DNA from: Chromobacterium sp. ATCC 53434
GTDB taxonomy: Bacteria > Pseudomonadota > Gammaproteobacteria > Burkholderiales > Chromobacteriaceae
Direction: 5' to 3'
DNA: 64,000 nucleotides
Assembly: GCF_002848345.1 (NCBI RefSeq)
Contig: NZ_CP025429.1
Coordinates: 434,001 to 498,000 of the forward strand
Part shown: positions 62,779 through 64,000 of the stretch, in pieces
Numbering within the stretch: position 1 is the first letter of the stretch
Layout of the letters: every line of letters starts with the position of its first letter
The notes under the pieces: generated by a model
What the model saw: only the letters and a program-made list of their open reading frames with translations
What the model was told of the DNA's origin: nothing
The model's database searches: none
Position numbers and translations under genes: made by a program

Positions 62779-64000
62779 ATGGAAGCTTCGGCAGGAATTT
62801 CCGGCCTGGGAAGGGCCCTGGTTCAGCACAATATGCTGTTGCAGCAGGACGCCGACGCGATTCAGCGCCAGGCGACCGCGTCCCATATCAGCTTCGTCGA
62901 GCAGCTGATTCTCAGCAAGAAGATGAGCGCCCGCGACGTCGCGGTCTTCGCTTCGCGCATTTTCGGCTACCCCTTGCTGGACATGGGGACGCTGGATACC
63001 GAGCAACTGCCCAAGGGCCTGGTCGACGAGGATCTGATCGGCAGCCGCCGGCTGTTGCCGCTGCTGAAGCGCGGCAACAAGCTGTATATCGGCACGTCGG
63101 ATCCGACCCAGACCTCGGCCTATCACGCGATCACCTTCAAGACCGGCCTGACGGTGGAGATCGTCGTGGTCGAGGACGACAAGCTGTCGAAAACGCTGGG
63201 GCGCTATCAGGACAATTCCACGTCGGCGCTGAAGGAGCTGGAGAACGAGGATTTCGGCGATCTGGAATTCGCCGATCCGGACGCGCAGATAGATTCCGGC
63301 CCGCAGGTCGAGGTCGACGACGCGCCGGTGGTCAAATTCATCCACAAGATGCTGCTGGACGCGATAGGCGGCGGGGCCTCCGACATCCACTTCGAGCCGT
63401 ACGAAAAGTATTACCGCATCCGCTACCGCGTCGACGGCATGTTGAAGGAGGTGGCGCAGCCGCCCTTGCTGCTGAAGGAAAAGATCGCCTCCCGCATCAA
63501 GGTGATCTCCAAGCTCGACATCTCGGAAAAACGCGTGCCGCAGGACGGCCGGATGAAGCTGGTGATTTCGAAGAGCCGGGCGATAGATTTTCGCGTCAGC
63601 ACGCTGCCGACCTTGTACGGCGAGAAGATCGTGATGCGGATACTGGATTCGTCGGCGGCGTCGCTGGACATCGAGCAGCTCGGCTTCGAGCCGGAGCAGA
63701 AGAAATTGCTGCTGAACGCGATCGCCCGGCCGTACGGCATGGTGCTGGTCACCGGGCCGACCGGCAGCGGCAAGACGGTGTCGCTGTACACCTGTCTGAG
63801 CATTTTGAACAAGTCCGACACCAATATCTCCACCGCCGAGGATCCGGTGGAAATCAATTTGCCCGGCATCAATCAGGTCAATGTCAACGAGCGGGCCGGC
63901 CTCAGCTTCGCTTCGGCGCTGAAGGCTTTTCTGCGGCAGGACCCGGACGTGATCATGGTCGGCGAGATCCGCGACTTCGAAACCGCCGACATCGCGATCA
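62779..64000 (+). CDS. pilB: Type IV pilus assembly ATPase PilB (5' part, cut by window edge)
   Basis: The first 407 residues of the hexameric ATPase that drives pilus extension. The N-terminal MshEN/GspE domain covers about residues 20-140 (FGYPLLDMGTLDTEQLPKGL). The ATPase core follows, with SDIHFEPYEKYYRIRYRVDG, Walker A in VLVTGPTGSGKTVSLYTCLS (near 323-342), the Asp box STAEDPVEINLPGINQVNVN and Walker B in RQDPDVIMVGEIRD. No GspE-type secretion genes are in view, and the N-terminal domain favours PilB over GspE. pilC and pilD are expected beyond the window. Confidence 0.94.
   Translation, partial: MEASAGISGLGRALVQHNMLLQQDADAIQRQATASHISFVEQLILSKKMSARDVAVFASRIFGYPLLDMGTLDTEQLPKGLVDEDLIGSRRLLPLLKRGNKLYIGTSDPTQTSAYHAITFKTGLTVEIVVVEDDKLSKTLGRYQDNSTSALKELENEDFGDLEFADPDAQIDSGPQVEVDDAPVVKFIHKMLLDAIGGGASDIHFEPYEKYYRIRYRVDGMLKEVAQPPLLLKEKIASRIKVISKLDISEKRVPQDGRMKLVISKSRAIDFRVSTLPTLYGEKIVMRILDSSAASLDIEQLGFEPEQKKLLLNAIARPYGMVLVTGPTGSGKTVSLYTCLSILNKSDTNISTAEDPVEINLPGINQVNVNERAGLSFASALKAFLRQDPDVIMVGEIRDFETADIAI

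Overview
The window is GC-rich, densely coded Gram-negative DNA with TonB-dependent haem uptake, an RND efflux system, an outer-membrane porin, a polar-type flagellar late operon with two flagellins, and the start of a type IV pilus ATPase gene. Gene content and protein style (RstAB, YicC/kinase/PP2C/RNase PH block, neisserial-type porin, PilB) suggest a free-living betaproteobacterium of the Neisseriales, most like Chromobacterium or a close relative. This is inferred from content only; no rRNA or tRNA gene was seen.

Layout. 1-4777 (minus): Fur-box-controlled haem uptake operon hemP-hmuR-hmuS-hmuT-hmuU (hmuU cut by the window edge). 5003-5731: a 5'-methylthioinosine/purine nucleoside phosphorylase. 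6008-17411: a CDP-deoxysugar block (rfbF, rfbG, rfbH, a NeuB-cupin fusion, a YerE-like thiamine-diphosphate enzyme, a sugar C-methyltransferase, a Nudix protein, a radical SAM enzyme, an orphan and an epimerase-like protein). 17493-27339: two very large multidomain glycosyltransferases on either side of a B12-binding-type radical SAM protein and a MITE-like palindromic element. 27434-34026: two flagellins with separate sigma-28 promoters, then flaG, fliD, fliS, a fliT-like gene, a DUF2802 gene, a fliK-like gene and an flhB C-terminal paralogue. The sugar block and the glycosyltransferases sit directly against the flagellins, so the whole 6-34 kb region reads as a flagellin glycosylation island making an unusual, probably branched and C-methylated, CDP-linked sugar.

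34096-45223: mixed housekeeping and small genes: a beta-hydroxyacid dehydrogenase, HU, two DUF3761 secreted proteins, a chemoreceptor, yicC, a Ser/Thr kinase with its PP2C phosphatase, rph, a secreted trypsin-like protease and an Ala/Lys/His repeat protein. 45356-53215 (minus): RstAB two-component system preceded by an RND pump, adaptor and outer-membrane factor operon.

53593-55755 (minus) holds the most unusual single gene: a 720-residue protein with a complete series of FtsZ/tubulin nucleotide-binding and T7-type motifs, far larger than FtsZ and not near a division cluster. It is followed by purB, an ATP-grasp protein, ffh, a CcsA/YpjD-like membrane protein, a ComEA-like helix-hairpin-helix protein, a porin and the 5' part of pilB.

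The two leads most worth follow-up are the FtsZ/tubulin-like protein and the CDP-sugar flagellin glycosylation island, which combines several rarely associated enzyme types and includes proteins whose catalytic motifs have decayed.
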